The notes beneath the pieces were generated by a model that did not search any database, was not told the origin of the DNA, and saw nothing but the letters and a program-made list of their open reading frames with translations. Both the position numbers and the translations under genes were made by a program. A stretch of DNA of 46,329 nucleotides. Source: Pseudomonadota bacterium (GTDB taxonomy: Bacteria > Pseudomonadota > Alphaproteobacteria > Sphingomonadales > Sphingomonadaceae). The stretch lies in contig JARXKR010000001.1 of the NCBI GenBank assembly GCA_030271565.1, forward strand, positions 1 to 46,329. The letters run 5' to 3'. Positions 24,437 through 32,971 of the stretch are shown here, piece after piece (position 1 is the stretch's first letter; each line of letters opens with the position of its first letter).

Positions 24437-24528
24437 GTCAGCTTTCGGGTCGAGTCCGGACAGGCAGAATTCGGACTAGGAACCTCGATAGCTGACATGG
24501 ACGTACGTTGTCTGGATCGTCAGCTTTC
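24437..24528 (-). repeat. Two inverted copies of the GAAAGCTGAC motif
   Basis: GTCAGCTTTC occurs at 24437-24446 and 24519-24528, the reverse complement of the 7997-8006 core. The surrounding bases (24250-24569) contain no recognised gene. The motif thus sits on both outer flanks of the catabolic block, in opposite orientation. Confidence 0.5.
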
Positions 24529-24569
24529 CCAGATTTCGATCCATGAGCTGCCGTTCCGGATCGTCCAAC

Positions 24570-25313
24570 TTAGGGGTCAACCCGAACCGAACAATTCGCC
24601 GGACGTCCAGTCTTCTGGGCAAGACTCCTGCAGCGGCCAATCGTCTGTCGGTTTGTTTCGGACAATCTTGCAGCTTCCAAAATCGCTTGCCAAGCTTTCG
24701 GATTTTCTGATCGGATCAAGCGAATTCCAGTATCCATGATTGAAGGCTCGCCCAGAGCACGACGAGCGATCCGCTCAGGAACTTGCCAGGTCGCCGGGAG
24801 CGAACGGGCGATAGGCCCAGGGAGTACAGACCAAAGCAACATTCCGGCAAGCATGCCGCCACCTGCTGCTTGGACCAGACGAACGCGCTGCTTGGCAACT
24901 GTGCGGGCATGGGTGGTGACAGAGCGCATTTCCCTTGCTGCATGGCCGAGGTCGGTTTGCGCCTGACTAATTCGGTCGTGGTCGGCGCGTCGCGCTGATT
25001 CCGCTACTGTTTCGATCCGATGCCCAAGGCTGTCTGGGGTCATTTGCATAGCGGGATGATCGGCGATCGTGGTGATGCTGTGTGCGACGGCTTCAAGCCG
25101 CTTGGTCATCTCTGCCAATGTCGCGCTATAGTCCGGGATGACGATATCCGCGCGCTCGGCTGCAGGGTGCTGAACGGCCCGCCTCATCAGGGCCAGTTCG
25201 CCTTCAAGGCGCGCGAACGCCTCGGCGGCGGGATCGCTCTCGGCCTCTGGGGCGGGAGCGTACGGCTCGGCCTCGATCTCCAGTTCCACTTCTTCGGGAT
25301 CGACATTTTGCAT
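24570..25313 (-). CDS. Conjugative-element accessory protein (DUF6118-like)
   Basis: 247 residues, preceded by AGGAGA 8 bases from the ATG. The N-terminal part is acidic (EEVELEIEAEPYAPAPEAES), a helical and probably coiled region spans about 35-150, and one membrane segment follows (AAGGGMLAGMLLWSVLPG). A cytoplasmic or periplasmic tail with Cys-rich GRCRSLAQKTGRPANC ends it. Proteins of this build usually follow the relaxase gene in alphaproteobacterial conjugative elements, as here (10 bases after the relaxase stop). The DUF number is from memory. The gene seems intact though its neighbours are broken. Confidence 0.6.
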   Translation of the reverse strand: MQNVDPEEVELEIEAEPYAPAPEAESDPAAEAFARLEGELALMRRAVQHPAAERADIVIPDYSATLAEMTKRLEAVAHSITTIADHPAMQMTPDSLGHRIETVAESARRADHDRISQAQTDLGHAAREMRSVTTHARTVAKQRVRLVQAAGGGMLAGMLLWSVLPGPIARSLPATWQVPERIARRALGEPSIMDTGIRLIRSENPKAWQAILEAARLSETNRQTIGRCRSLAQKTGRPANCSVRVDP

Positions 25314-25323
25314 TTCTCTTCTC

Positions 25324-27112
25324 CTACAGGCTCATTCCAAAGGACCGGCGCCGTTCCATCTTCATGGAAGCGGCAAGGTCGCGGGCCAGATCGCGACCAA
25401 GTTCTGATTTGATGCCAAGTTCGCGGGGCCGACCGCGCAACAGGGATTCGACCTGCGCGTCGCGCTCCAAGCCCTTCGCCATCTCGGCCATGCGGTGGGA
25501 GACCTCCCGCGCACCCTTCGTGTCGCCGTCTCGCTGCATCGTCAGGCGAACCTGACCGAGCCGCTGCCAGTCATTGACAAAACGGTCTGCGCGCTGCGCG
25601 GGATCGGCGCGGATTTCCGCCTCAAGCTGCATGGCGCGGATCGCACCTTGGCTGCGGCCATCGGCGGCCTCGCGGACAAGTCCAGGCTGGCGCTGCAAAG
25701 CACCGGAAAGATCGGCGGTGGCATGGGGCCGGATAAGTGTCGAGTGCCTGCCCAGCCTTCTCCAGCGCCACGCGCTGGTGCGGCAGGACCGGCAAGCCGT
25801 TGTCCTGCATCTGCCCGACATCATTGAGGGCGCGGGCGTAGCGTTCGACGGCACGGCGCTGGCCGGAATGCCCAGATTGCTCGGAAGGCAGGGTTTCGAA
25901 CTTGTGCGCTTGGGGACGGAAGCCCGCAAAGATCGATTTCGCCCGCTCCGGCAACTGCCGGGCGATCTCGACAATCCGTTCGCGGAAGGTGATCCCGCGC
26001 CGCTCGGCAAATTGCTGCTCAGGCTTGTAGTCGCTGGCCATGTCCTTGCCGCGCTCGCGGCTCAATGTGCGGACAAGCTTCGACTGATCGGCGAAGTCGT
26101 CGTGGCCATAGTGCAAGGCCACGCCGTCACGATGGCGCGACAGCGCGACATAGGCACCGTGGCTGTCCATGCCCGGCGTGGCCAGCACATGCGCCCGGTC
26201 CACCGTCATGCCCTGCGCCTTGTGGATCGTGGCGGCGTAGCCATGATCCAGATGGGCATAGTCCTTGGTATCGAAGGCGACGCTGCGGCCATCGTCGGTG
26301 CGCACCGCCATGCTCTGCGCTCTGACACGCTCGACGGTGCCCAGCGTGCCGTTCTTGACGCCCAGTCCGCGCTCGTTGCGCAGGAACATGATGCGGTCGC
26401 CCGAAGCAAACTCCCGTTCACCGCGCTCGGCTTTCACCGAGACATCGCTGCCCAGCTCGCCAGCATCACGCATCCGCCCACGCGCGGCTTCGTTGAGTTC
26501 GCGCACTTCATCATTGGTGTGCGTGAGGATGATCCGCGTATCGCCGGGGCTGGACTGCCGCGCGCGATCCCAGCGCTCGATCAGTTCGCCGCGCGCAGCC
26601 TCCCGCGTCTCGGCAGAATGCACCATGCCGCGTTCGCTATAGGCCTGAATGGCAAGACCGGTGCGCCCGGTAGCGAGGTGCCGGGTGGCGTCCTGTTGCC
26701 AGCCTTCATGCTGACGCCGCACTTCGCTGATTTCGACGCCGCCATGCCGTTCATGGATTGCACGGAAGGCTGCTCCGGCTTCGATGGCCTGCAACTGCTG
26801 AGGGTCTCCGACCAGCACGACTTTCGCGCCTGCATCGGCGGCATGGGAGAGGACGCGCTCCATCTGGCGCGTGCCGACCATGCCCGCTTCGTCGATCACG
26901 AGCACGTCGCGCGAAGTCAGTTGTTCGCGGCCCTGGCCCCACTGATGCTCAAGGCTGGCGATGGTGCGCGAGGCAATGCCCGAACCGTGCTCCAGCCCTT
27001 CGGCGGCGATACCGGAAAGCGCCGCACCGCGAACGATATGGCCCGCTCTCTCCCATGCCTCACGCGCAACGCCCAACATCGCACTCTTGCCGGTCCCGGC
27101 ATAGCCGACAAG
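25324..27112 (-). pseudogene. traA: TraA-type conjugative relaxase/helicase, N-terminally deleted and frameshifted
   Basis: Only the helicase half and the C-terminal tail remain. Walker A GYAGTGKSAML and Walker B VLVIDEAGMVG, then LVGDPQQLQAIEAG, TNDEVRELN and TIHKAQGMTVDRAHVL, are those of the RecD-like domain of Ti/MobQ-type TraA. Reading continues to GLPVLPHQRVALEKAGQALD near 25740 and then shifts frame. The proper tail (IRPHATADLSGALQRQPG to the TAG at 25324-25326) is in another frame, consistent with one extra T or two lost bases near 25740. The nicking domain (His triad, catalytic Tyr) is missing: homology stops at 27104-27112, where traD-like sequence begins on the other strand. Confidence 0.85.
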
Positions 27113-27367
27113 GCCAAGCAACTGAAGGAGCGCCGCGTTCTTCAACTTGGCGAGCTGGTCATCGCCACCGGGGCCGATGCCAGCGATGCCGAAACGCTCG
27201 CAGGCGCGCTGCTCGAACTCGCTGGAAGCGGCGACGCCGCGCGAAAGGAGAGCTGGCGCAAGCGCGGCGCTGCCTTCTTTCAAAGCAAGGCGCGAAAACG
27301 TGGCGAAGGAACTGTACGCCACGCGGACGGCACTCTCCCGCTCGATGGCGGTGCGGCATCGGCTTGA
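27104..27367 (+). pseudogene. Truncated traD-like conjugal transfer gene (5' end deleted)
   Basis: The plus strand reads ADKAKQLKERRVLQLGELV, then IATGADASDAETLAGALLEL and SWRKRGAAFFQ, ending at a TGA at 27365-27367. This is the pattern of the small TraD/TraC proteins encoded divergently from traA. No start codon with a ribosome site belongs to it: upstream, the same frame runs antisense through the relaxase remnant. The N-terminal residues were lost in the deletion that also removed the relaxase nicking domain. Confidence 0.65.
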
Positions 27368-27458
27368 GGCACGAAAGGCACGCACCGACATGCGCGAATG
27401 GCAGGTCAAACGGCGGGAACGCACGCGGCAGCTGATCGAGCTAGACCGCGATATATAA
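27345..27458 (+). pseudogene. Truncated second traD-like gene (3' end lost)
   Basis: From ATG 27345 or 27390 the frame gives RTDMREWQVKRRERTRQLIEL and then ends abruptly as DRDI and stop. Intact relatives continue after the (R)HLIELGGL stretch with a further 60-70 residues. It overlaps the end of the preceding traD-like frame, as the intact pair often does. The break near 27440 probably marks the border of the mobile remnant with the galactose operon. Confidence 0.55.
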
Positions 27459-27497
27459 TCATATAAATACGACTTAACCAACCATGAAGTGGGCCAG

Positions 27498-28568
27498 ATG
27501 GACAGCGGGCAGGACGGCACTTTCGGATATCTGCCCTCGGGCGACAAGGTCGCGGCGGTCACCTTGACCAACGGTAACGGCATGGCGGTTACCATCATCG
27601 GCTTCGGTGCGGCGATACAATCGGTAACTTTGCCTGGCGGGCAGGGCGGCCGCGACGAAATGACCCTGGGATACGCTAAGCTCGAGGGCTATTTGGGCAA
27701 CGCCCAATATGCCGGCGCGACCGTCGGACGGGTGGCAAACCGGATCGCTGGCGGAAAATTCATGCTCGGCGGGAAAGAGTTCCGGATCGACCGCAACGAT
27801 GGTGACAATGCCCTCCACGGGGGGCGGCATGGGTTTGACAGCACCAACTGGCGGATCGAGCGGGCCAGCCCGGATAGCGTGACGTTGGCCCACATTAGCT
27901 TGGACGGAGACCAGGGCTTTCCGGGCAAGCTGGACATCGCCGCGACCTATGCGCTGGACGACAACAACCGCCTTAGCGTCGAGTACCTGGCGACCACCGA
28001 TGCCCCGACATTCGTCAATATTTCCAACCACGCCTACTGGAACTTGGGCGGCGATGCCGCCGACGGGAGTGCCATGGACCACTTGTTGACGATCCCTGCC
28101 GACCGATATCTGCCGATCGATGAGCGCCTGATCCCGACCGGGGAGGTGCGTGCGGTCGAGGCATCGCCTTTCGATTTTCGTAAATCTACCCCGATCGGCC
28201 AACGCGTGCGCGATGGCTCCGATCAGCAGCTCTTTCTGGCGCGCGGGTACGATCACAATTGGGTGTTCTCCGAACCGCAATCGGCGACCCGACCAATTGC
28301 CTCGCTGATCGATCCGGTTTCGCGCCGCATGCTGACACTCGACAGCAACCAGCCCGGCCTGCAATTCTATTCGGGTAATTTTTTCGATGGCTCCACCCGG
28401 CGGCGCGACGGCCGCCTGGTGCACATGGGTGATTTCATCGCGCTTGAGCCGCAAGCCTTTCCCGATACGCCGAACCAGCCATCGTTCGGTTCGATCCGGC
28501 TCGATCCGGGCGACACCTACCGGAATGTCATCGGCTGGACGTTCACGACTTTGGAGGATGCGGAATGA
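27498..28568 (+). CDS. galM: Aldose 1-epimerase (mutarotase)
   Basis: 356 residues from ATG 27498; a GTG at 27489 is possible. It interconverts alpha and beta anomers of galactose and other aldoses. His107 (ALHGGRHGFD), His178 (NISNHAYWNLGG) and Glu317 (FIALEPQAFPDTPN) match the family's catalytic and binding residues. No good ribosome site precedes the start, and mobile debris ends only about 40 bases upstream, so an original leader (many relatives have a signal peptide) or promoter may have been lost. Its stop overlaps the next ATG (ATGA). Confidence 0.93.
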   Translation: MDSGQDGTFGYLPSGDKVAAVTLTNGNGMAVTIIGFGAAIQSVTLPGGQGGRDEMTLGYAKLEGYLGNAQYAGATVGRVANRIAGGKFMLGGKEFRIDRNDGDNALHGGRHGFDSTNWRIERASPDSVTLAHISLDGDQGFPGKLDIAATYALDDNNRLSVEYLATTDAPTFVNISNHAYWNLGGDAADGSAMDHLLTIPADRYLPIDERLIPTGEVRAVEASPFDFRKSTPIGQRVRDGSDQQLFLARGYDHNWVFSEPQSATRPIASLIDPVSRRMLTLDSNQPGLQFYSGNFFDGSTRRRDGRLVHMGDFIALEPQAFPDTPNQPSFGSIRLDPGDTYRNVIGWTFTTLEDAE

Positions 28569-29572
28569 TCAAGTGGATTGCGAGGGTTTGGCTCGTTGGC
28601 CTACTGGCAGCCTGCGCGGGTCCACAGGCGCACGCTCGCTCCGCCGGCGCCGAGGTGGCGGCGATCGACGCGGATTTTCCTGATCCCGCAGTGACCCGGG
28701 CGAGTGACGGCTATTACTATGCCTACGCCACGCAGTCGGTGCGCCAGACCGGGACCATCAATATCCAGGTGGCGCGATCCCGCAACCTTGTCGCGTGGCA
28801 GCAGCTCGGCAATGCACTTCCGGCCAAGCCGCGCTGGGCCAGCCGCACGCAAGAGTTTTGGGCTCCGCACGTTACCGCCCACGACGGAAGGTACTTCCTG
28901 TATTATTCCGCCAAGCCGGACGCGGCGCTGGACGATCCAAAGCGCGGCCTGTGTCTGGCCGTGGCGACCGCGATGCGGCCCGAGGGTCCGTTTGCCGATA
29001 TGGGTCACCCGCTGGTGTGCGGCGAAGGCTTCGTCAACATCGATCCAATGGCTTTCGACGATCCCGCCACGGGACGCAGGCTGCTGTATTGGGGATCAGG
29101 GTTCGGGCCAATCAAAGTTCAGGAACTGGCCGCCGACCGGCTCTCGTTTGCGCCGGGCAGTGCGCCGGTCGATCTGGTCGAGGTGGTCAAAACCGATGAC
29201 CCGGCAAACTATCGCCGACTGGTCGAAGGGGCCTGGGTCATGCGCCGCGCCGGCTGGTACTACCTGTTTTTCTCGGGCGACAATTGCTGCGGGCCGCAGG
29301 CGCACTACGCGGTGATGGTTGCGCGGTCTCGCAGTGCGATCGGGCCTTTCGTGGTCAAACCCGGGCACGGCGGAGTGATCCTCGAGGCGGATAGCCACTG
29401 GATAGCTCCGGGACACAATTCGACGATCAGACACCGCGGTATTGATCGCATCGTGTATCACGCGGTCGATGTGAACCGGTCGCGGACTCAGGAGAGCGAT
29501 GATGTCAATGCGCGCCGCGTTATGCTGATCCGCAACCTGGTGTGGCGCGGCGGTTGGCCTGAACTACCATGA
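28565..29572 (+). CDS. GH43-family glycoside hydrolase, predicted lipoprotein
   Basis: 335 residues. A short signal with lipobox LLAAC (Cys17) suggests a lipid-anchored periplasmic or outer-membrane enzyme. The five-bladed propeller triad of GH43 is recognisable: Asp40 in DFPDPAV (base), Asp160 in FVNIDPMAF and Glu221 in LVEGAWVM (acid), with FWAPHV in between. GH43 enzymes release arabinose, xylose or galactose from plant polysaccharides. Location inside a Leloir operon suggests a galactose-containing substrate (for example galactan or arabinogalactan), which is inference. It is coupled to both neighbours by ATGA overlaps. Confidence 0.87.
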   Translation: MIKWIARVWLVGLLAACAGPQAHARSAGAEVAAIDADFPDPAVTRASDGYYYAYATQSVRQTGTINIQVARSRNLVAWQQLGNALPAKPRWASRTQEFWAPHVTAHDGRYFLYYSAKPDAALDDPKRGLCLAVATAMRPEGPFADMGHPLVCGEGFVNIDPMAFDDPATGRRLLYWGSGFGPIKVQELAADRLSFAPGSAPVDLVEVVKTDDPANYRRLVEGAWVMRRAGWYYLFFSGDNCCGPQAHYAVMVARSRSAIGPFVVKPGHGGVILEADSHWIAPGHNSTIRHRGIDRIVYHAVDVNRSRTQESDDVNARRVMLIRNLVWRGGWPELP

Positions 29573-30597
29573 GGGACCGCTCTACGCTGGCTGACTTTCC
29601 CCACCGCCGCCGCAATCTGCTGACCGGCGAATGGTTATTGGTCTCGCCGCATCGCGCCAAGCGGCCATGGCAGGGTGAGGCTGCACCGCCTGGCGTGCCG
29701 CCCCCGCCGGCACACGACCCTGCCTGTTACCTCTGTCCCGGCAACACCCGTGCCAGCGGCGCGGTCAACCCCGCCTATGCCGGTACTTACGTCTTCGCCA
29801 ATGACTTTGCTGCCTTGCTCGATGAGGGCGGCACCACCCAAGAGCCCCAAGGCCTGTTCGAAACGATGCCCGCCATCGGTGAAGCTCGGGTGATCTGCTT
29901 TGCCCCCGATCACGGCGCAACGCTCGCCCGGCTTGGCCCCGATGCGCTCGCCCGCGTGGTCGAAACGTGGTGCGACCTCTCCGCCGAGCTCGGCGCGCGC
30001 TGGGCGCATGTGCAGCTGTTCGAGAATAAAGGCGCGATGATGGGCGCTTCTTCGCCGCACCCGCACGGGCAGGTCTGGGCGAGCGACTTCATCCCCGAAC
30101 TGGTCGCCCGCGAAGAACGGCACCAGCGCGACTGGATTGAGGAAAAAGGCACCGTCCTGCTCGGCGATGTCGCAGCTGCCGAGCTGGCCGCAGGGGAGCG
30201 CATGATCGAAGCCAACGCGCACTGGCTGGCAGTGGTCCCGCACTGGGCGGCGTGGCCGTTCGAGACCCTGCTGATCGCGCGCGCTGACGTGAGCCGGCTG
30301 GAGGAGCTCACACCCGCTGCACGCGCGGCGCTGGCGCAAATCCTGTCGCGCTTGCTCCAGCGTTACGACGGATTGTTCGGTTGCGACTTTCCCTACTCCA
30401 TGGGGTGGCACGGAGCGCCCCATTCTCTTGGACCAGACACAGCACATTGGCGGCTCCACGCGCACTTCTATCCGCCGCTGCTGCGTTCGGCGACAATCAG
30501 GAAGCACATGGTCGGGTTCGAGCTTCTTGCCGAAACGCAGCGCGATATTACGCCAGAAAGCGCTGCGGAACGGCTGCGCGCGGTGGCAGCAGAATGA
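29569..30597 (+). CDS. galT: Galactose-1-phosphate uridylyltransferase
   Basis: 342 residues. The active-site motif is SSPHPHGQVW with His166 as the nucleophile that forms the uridylyl intermediate; Cys53 and Cys56 (ACYLC) match the metal site. It exchanges UMP between UDP-glucose and galactose-1-phosphate in the Leloir pathway. It overlaps the GH43 stop and the galK start (ATGA at both ends). Length is normal for a bacterial GalT. Confidence 0.96.
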   Translation: MRDRSTLADFPHRRRNLLTGEWLLVSPHRAKRPWQGEAAPPGVPPPPAHDPACYLCPGNTRASGAVNPAYAGTYVFANDFAALLDEGGTTQEPQGLFETMPAIGEARVICFAPDHGATLARLGPDALARVVETWCDLSAELGARWAHVQLFENKGAMMGASSPHPHGQVWASDFIPELVAREERHQRDWIEEKGTVLLGDVAAAELAAGERMIEANAHWLAVVPHWAAWPFETLLIARADVSRLEELTPAARAALAQILSRLLQRYDGLFGCDFPYSMGWHGAPHSLGPDTAHWRLHAHFYPPLLRSATIRKHMVGFELLAETQRDITPESAAERLRAVAAE

Positions 30598-31712
30598 CCC
30601 TCATTCAGCGCACGATCGACGGATTTGCCCGTAGCTATAGCCATGCTCCGGATGGCGTGACCTTCGCGCCCGGCCGCGTCAATCTGATGGGGGAGCATGT
30701 CGATTACAACGACGGACTGGTTTTGCCGATGCCGATTGCGGCAGGCACGGCGGTGGCTTGGCGGGCGCGCCCGGGCGACGAGATCTGCGCGGTCGCGCTT
30801 GACTTGGGCGAAGCGCGGGACCGCTTCAAGAAAGCCTCGCCCGAACCAGTCGAACCGGTTGATTGGCGTGCCTATTTGCGCGGAATGGCAGCCGAGATGA
30901 GGGCAGCAGGCTTGCCGGTCGGCGGCGCGGAACTGGCGATCGCGGGATCGATCCCGCGCGGCTCGGGCCTGTCCTCGTCCGCCTCGTTGTGCGTCGCACT
31001 GGGGCGGGCGCTGGGAGCTGCGGCCGGCGCGCCCGACCCCTCGCCGGACGAACTCGCGCTCGCCGCCCAAGCTGCAGAGCACCGCTGGGCAGGGGTCCAG
31101 TGCGGTATCATGGACCAGATGGCAATTGCCGCAGGCACACCCGGCAGCGCGCTGCTGCTTGACTGCCGCAGCCTCGCCACGCGCATAGTTCCGCTGCCAC
31201 TCGGCTGGGCGGTGATGATCGTCCAGTCGGGGGTTCGGCGCGGGCTGGTCGACGGGCATTACAACCAGCGCCGCCGCGATTGCGAAGCGGCGGCCGCCGT
31301 CCTGGGCATCCCGATGCTGCGCGACGCCAATATCGCCATGGTTGAGGGTGCCAAGCTAGATGAAACGGTGCGGCGCCGCGCAACCCATGTCGTGAACGAG
31401 ATTGCCCGCACAGAGGCGACAATTGCCGGATTCGAGCGTGCGGATCTTGTCGCCGTGGGCAAGGCGATGCGCGCCAGCCATGCTTCGCTGCGCGACCTGT
31501 TCGCGGTCAGTGTTCCCGCTGTCGATGACTTGGTCGATTGCCTTAATGCGGAGATCGGCTTGGCAGGTGGTGCTCGCATGACCGGCGGCGGGTTCGGTGG
31601 TGCGGTCGTAGCCATTCTTGAAGCCAGCGCAGTGACGCGCGTTACGGCCGCAATCCAGAAAGTCTATCACTCACCTTGCGGCGACCCATTGGAGATCATG
31701 ATCGAAGACTAG
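30594..31712 (+). CDS. galK: Galactokinase
   Basis: 372 residues from ATG 30594, which overlaps the galT stop; the frame is open further upstream but has no homology there. GHMP kinase motifs: galactokinase signature GRVNLMGEHVDYNDGLVLP (28-46), ATP loop GSGLSSSAS (123-131), catalytic Asp174 in CGIMDQMA, and TGGGFGGAV near the C terminus. It phosphorylates galactose at C1. It is the last gene of the operon; galE is not present in the window. Confidence 0.96.
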   Translation: MTLIQRTIDGFARSYSHAPDGVTFAPGRVNLMGEHVDYNDGLVLPMPIAAGTAVAWRARPGDEICAVALDLGEARDRFKKASPEPVEPVDWRAYLRGMAAEMRAAGLPVGGAELAIAGSIPRGSGLSSSASLCVALGRALGAAAGAPDPSPDELALAAQAAEHRWAGVQCGIMDQMAIAAGTPGSALLLDCRSLATRIVPLPLGWAVMIVQSGVRRGLVDGHYNQRRRDCEAAAAVLGIPMLRDANIAMVEGAKLDETVRRRATHVVNEIARTEATIAGFERADLVAVGKAMRASHASLRDLFAVSVPAVDDLVDCLNAEIGLAGGARMTGGGFGGAVVAILEASAVTRVTAAIQKVYHSPCGDPLEIMIED

Positions 31713-31765
31713 TCCCGAGCGCCGCTGCGAGCGTTAGGGTTGGTCAAGGTTGTTCATCGCTTGGC

Positions 31766-32968
31766 TTATCCGGGGCGGCCGTCGCTGCGTTTGCGCACAT
31801 AAGTCAGGGCGTTGCGCAACAACCAGGGCAACAGACCAAACGCCAGGACCAAGGCTGCGCCAACGAGCGCCGCACCGTTCTCAAGCTGGAGGGCAGCTCC
31901 GATCCGTAGTAAGGAGGCCAGTTGGATCGCCCCGAAGGCTAGCCAGGCTGCACCGGTCATGGCGAGTTGCTGGCCCGAATGGCCTTGGGTCACGCGGGTG
32001 ACCATTGCGATCAGCAAGCTTCCGGCAAAGCCGATCGTCAGGGCATGAAGCGGAGCCCGGCCAAGCTCAAAGCCAGCGGCGGCGAGTGCGGACAGGCCAA
32101 AGCCCACCGGGGCCCAGGCAAAACCCCAGATCAACGCTTTGAGCAAACCAGGCGCGGCCGAACGCGGCCACCATTTCCAGGCCATCGCAGCCGTGAGTAT
32201 GAACAATCCGCAATCTGCCAGCACTGCGGCGATCGACTGCTCAAACCATGCTCCGGCGAGGCGCGCGCCAAGCAGGACCCACAGCGCGGCAAGCAACCAA
32301 TCCGGGCGCCAGCGCACATAATCCTGCACCACACTTCCAGCGAAGAATGGCACCATGCGGTGTGCGACCGTCAGGAAAAGCGGCAGCAGGAACCCGGAGA
32401 GTCCGATCTGGTTGCCGAGCGCCCACAGCACACTATTGCTGGCGCTGAGCGACCAGATAGACGTTATGAGGCCAATCAGCCCGCAGAATAGCGCGACTAG
32501 TGCCGAAACAGCGTGCCAGTTGGCGGGCTTGCCAGAACGTCGATGGATGGCCGCGACCCTGCCGAGGGCCGTGATTGCCAAGGCCCAGCCTGCGGCAACA
32601 ATTCCGAATCCAGCCAGCAACAACGGGTCGGTGCCTGACCATAGCCCGGCGTGGGCCGCCAGCGCACCCGCAGCCTGCAGCATTGCAACCGGACCGAACT
32701 GGCGCGGGCCCAGATCTGATTGCCCCATCCAGCGCGGGAATACAGTTAGCAGGAAGCCCAGCATGAAGGGCGGGAAAACGAGATAGAGCATCATCGGGCC
32801 GTGCAGCAGCGCTGCGGGCAAATCGCCTTGAGGCAATCGCGGGCCACCAAAATGCAGACTGGTCAACTGAATCAGCCACCAGGTCGCAGTCAGGCCAAGA
32901 TTTGCCGAACCCACCAGAAAGAGCAGGCGATGCGGTGCGGCAAGCAGTATCGCGGGTTGATTGGACAT
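31766..32968 (-). CDS. nnrS: NnrS family membrane protein
   Basis: 400 residues and about 12 hydrophobic segments. HGPMMLYLVFPPFMLGFLLT near the N terminus, AHRMVPFFAG in the middle and MVTRVTQGHSGQ near the C terminus are NnrS hallmarks, with conserved His residues thought to bind heme and copper. NnrS helps protect cells from nitric oxide and other nitrosative stress during nitrate/nitrite respiration. It starts 3 bases after the small membrane protein stop, so it is the second gene of a two-gene operon facing the porin across an FNR-type site. Confidence 0.93.
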   Translation of the reverse strand: MSNQPAILLAAPHRLLFLVGSANLGLTATWWLIQLTSLHFGGPRLPQGDLPAALLHGPMMLYLVFPPFMLGFLLTVFPRWMGQSDLGPRQFGPVAMLQAAGALAAHAGLWSGTDPLLLAGFGIVAAGWALAITALGRVAAIHRRSGKPANWHAVSALVALFCGLIGLITSIWSLSASNSVLWALGNQIGLSGFLLPLFLTVAHRMVPFFAGSVVQDYVRWRPDWLLAALWVLLGARLAGAWFEQSIAAVLADCGLFILTAAMAWKWWPRSAAPGLLKALIWGFAWAPVGFGLSALAAAGFELGRAPLHALTIGFAGSLLIAMVTRVTQGHSGQQLAMTGAAWLAFGAIQLASLLRIGAALQLENGAALVGAALVLAFGLLPWLLRNALTYVRKRSDGRPG

Positions 32969-32971
32969 TGT

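Noticed and set aside
24428..24739. A 103-codon plus-strand frame in the intergenic region
   Set aside because: Half of it is antisense to the accessory gene at 24570-25313. The protein has no motif and no good ribosome site.
25574..27367. A 597-codon plus-strand open frame
   Set aside because: Nearly all of it is antisense to the relaxase remnant and looks like high-GC shadow; only the last 85 or so codons (from 27104) resemble traD.
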